Assembly: GCF_009389585.1 (NCBI RefSeq)
Contig: NZ_VIYG01000009.1
Span: 109,559 to 173,558, forward strand
Length of the DNA: 64,000 nucleotides
Reading direction: 5' to 3'
From: Oceanobacillus sp. CFH 90083
Lineage (GTDB): Bacteria; Bacillota; Bacilli; Bacillales; Amphibacillaceae
Below, in pieces: positions 62,544-64,000 of the stretch. Each line of letters begins with the position of its first letter. Positions within the stretch are counted from its first letter, which is position 1. Below the pieces are notes generated by a model that ran no database searches, was not told the DNA's origin, and saw only the letters and a program-made list of their open reading frames with translations. Position numbers and translations under genes: made by a program.

Positions 62544-63908
62544 ATGAAAAAAGCACGCAATAAATACAAAAATATCCGTAAATGGACACCTTTCCAGCTG
62601 TTATTGTTTTATTATTTGGCAGCGATCGTGTTATCCACTATATTATTAGCTTTACCGGTTTCTCATCAGCCTGGTGTCGATATCCCTTTTATCGATATCG
62701 TTTTTACTGCTGTCAGTGCAATTAGTGTAACAGGATTAAGCACGATTTCCGTTGCTGAATCTTTAAGCATAACAGGGATTATTTTTTTAGCTCTAATGAT
62801 GCAGCTTGGAGCAGTGGGTATTATGACAATCGGTACAATGCTTTGGGTAATGTTAGGGAAGCGGATCGGGTTTAGAGAAAGAAGTATGATTATGACTGAT
62901 CAGAATCAAACTCATTTTGATGGTATGGTCCGGTTAATTAAAAATATCGTTTACTTGTTTCTGTTGGTGGAAGTCGTTTTCTTCGTTATTTTAAGCATTT
63001 ATTTTATGAAGTATTATGCTTCTTTCGGAGAAGCACTTTTACATGGTTTTTTCACAGTTATCAGTGCTGTAACCAATGGCGGCTTTGACATTACCGGCCA
63101 GTCCATGATTCCTTTTCAAACGGATTATTTTGTTCAATTTCTGACGATGGCACTTATTATTGCCGGTGCAATTGGGTATCCAGTCATTATAGAGATAAAA
63201 GAATATCTATTTTATAAAAGAAAACAAAATAAACAATTTTATTTCAGCTTGTTTTTTAAACTGACAACAACAACCTTTTTTTGTCTTGTTTTTTTGGGGG
63301 CGATAGGAATTTATCTCTTTGATGCATATGGCTTTTTTAAAGGTATCCCTTGGCATGAGTCGCTTTTTTATGCTTTGTTTCAATCTGTCACCACAAGAAG
63401 CGGCGGACTGGCAACAATGGATTTAACCTTATTATCAGATACGAACCATTTATTTATGTCTGCATTAATGTTTATTGGGGCATCACCGAGCAGTGCCGGG
63501 GGAGGAATCAGGACAACAACCTTTGCATTGGTCCTTATTTTTCTCTTTACATTTATTCGTGGCGGCAGGAGCGTTAAAATATTCCATAGGGAAGTATATG
63601 AAGTAGATTTAAATAAAGCTGTGACCGTAACCTTTTTTGCGATAATGGTTGTTTTTACTGCTGTTATTATGCTGACTTTGTTCGAGCCTTTTTCATTGGA
63701 TGCCATTATTTTTGAGGTGACTTCTGCCTTTGGTACAGTCGGCTTATCCTTAGGGATTACAGATGAATTGTCCACACTCAGTAAAATAATATTGATGATT
63801 TTAATGTTTATTGGAAGAGTTGGTATTTTTACTTTTCTTTTAGTATTCAGACGTAAAAAAGAGCCTGCGAAATTTAATTATCCGAGGGAAAGAATGATTA
63901 TTGGTTAA
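62544..63908 (+). CDS. Ktr/Trk potassium uptake channel subunit (KtrB/KtrD-like)
   Basis: A 454-residue channel protein of the TrkH/KtrB superfamily. The four pore loops with filter glycines are seen: SAISVTGLST, SAVTNGGFD, SVTTRSGGLAT and SAFGTVGLSLG. It forms the K+ (Na+-coupled) pore of a Ktr system and normally works with a KtrA/KtrC regulator, not encoded in this window. Whether it is KtrB or KtrD cannot be settled; an orphan subunit without an adjacent regulator fits KtrD. GAAGGGAAATAAC precedes the ATG. Confidence 0.9.
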   Translation: MKKARNKYKNIRKWTPFQLLLFYYLAAIVLSTILLALPVSHQPGVDIPFIDIVFTAVSAISVTGLSTISVAESLSITGIIFLALMMQLGAVGIMTIGTMLWVMLGKRIGFRERSMIMTDQNQTHFDGMVRLIKNIVYLFLLVEVVFFVILSIYFMKYYASFGEALLHGFFTVISAVTNGGFDITGQSMIPFQTDYFVQFLTMALIIAGAIGYPVIIEIKEYLFYKRKQNKQFYFSLFFKLTTTTFFCLVFLGAIGIYLFDAYGFFKGIPWHESLFYALFQSVTTRSGGLATMDLTLLSDTNHLFMSALMFIGASPSSAGGGIRTTTFALVLIFLFTFIRGGRSVKIFHREVYEVDLNKAVTVTFFAIMVVFTAVIMLTLFEPFSLDAIIFEVTSAFGTVGLSLGITDELSTLSKIILMILMFIGRVGIFTFLLVFRRKKEPAKFNYPRERMIIG

Positions 63909-63978
63909 AGTACATGTGTAAAATTTAATTCTCTCTTGTCCCGATTTGAATGAGGGGAGAAATATTTTTTATAATCAA

Positions 63979-64000
63979 AACCACCAGTGTGAACTGGTGG
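63979..64000 (+). terminator. Hairpin at window end, probable terminator of the Ktr gene
   Basis: CCACCAGT pairs with ACTGGTGG around GTGA. The window stops inside the right arm or just after it, so the T run is not visible. Confidence 0.5.

Overview
The window is 64 kb of chromosome from a low-GC, endospore-forming member of the Bacillaceae. Gene content and order are closest to the Oceanobacillus/Virgibacillus side of the family; that placement is inferred from protein similarity recalled from memory, not from a search. Evidence for a spore former is an alpha/beta-type SASP gene, coat genes cotO and cotZ, ytfJ/gerW, ytrH-ytrI, ytvI and a spoVA-type operon, with candidate SigK, SigG and SigE promoters. 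No prophage, transposase gene, CRISPR array or rRNA operon was seen.

Layout. (1) 1-8.1 kb matches the B. subtilis yjb/yjc neighbourhood: NAD kinase (partial), RluA-type pseudouridine synthase, prpE, mgtE, cotO, cotZ, a small unknown gene, a YetF-family gene, and yjcF-yjcG-yjcH. (2) 8.4-16.1 kb is a mixed stretch: a gamma-glutamylcyclotransferase-like gene, a heterodimeric ABC exporter (YfiB/YfiC type), the remains of a serine hydrolase gene, a lone tRNA-Val(GAC), a dicarboxylate symporter, a Nudix hydrolase and a lipoprotein. (3) 16.5-53.7 kb follows the B. subtilis rpsD-to-mdh order closely: rpsD, ytsP, refZ, ezrA, cysteine desulfurase, thiI, sspA, second NAD kinase, ytfI-ytfJ, tpx, ytxK-ackA, uspA, peptidase, pspA, ytkL, ytoI, ytpI, nrnA, ytrI-ytrH, dnaE, malic enzyme, accD-accA, pfkA-pyk, fxsA, ytvI and citZ-icd-mdh. 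(4) After mdh the order departs from B. subtilis: an orphan permease, a zinc-free MDR oxidoreductase, a seven-gene spoVA operon of the spoVA2mob type ending in a 2Duf-like gene, a nitroreductase, ywpF and a Ktr/Trk potassium channel subunit.

How the genes work together. Central carbon metabolism dominates the middle: pfkA-pyk feed pyruvate, malic enzyme links the TCA cycle to pyruvate, accDA starts fatty-acid synthesis, ackA handles acetate overflow and citZ-icd-mdh form part of the TCA cycle. The spore genes fall in two places, coat genes near 4 kb and inner-membrane/DPA-channel genes near 57-60.6 kb.

The most notable non-coding content is two families of short dispersed repeats in intergenic gaps. 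Family I (up to about 200 bp, starting AAGAAAGTATAAAG) has five clear copies. Family II (100-155 bp, GTTCAAAAAG inverted termini) has two. They lie just upstream of nifZ-like, accD, ytxK and dnaE and at the 3' end of the spoVA operon.
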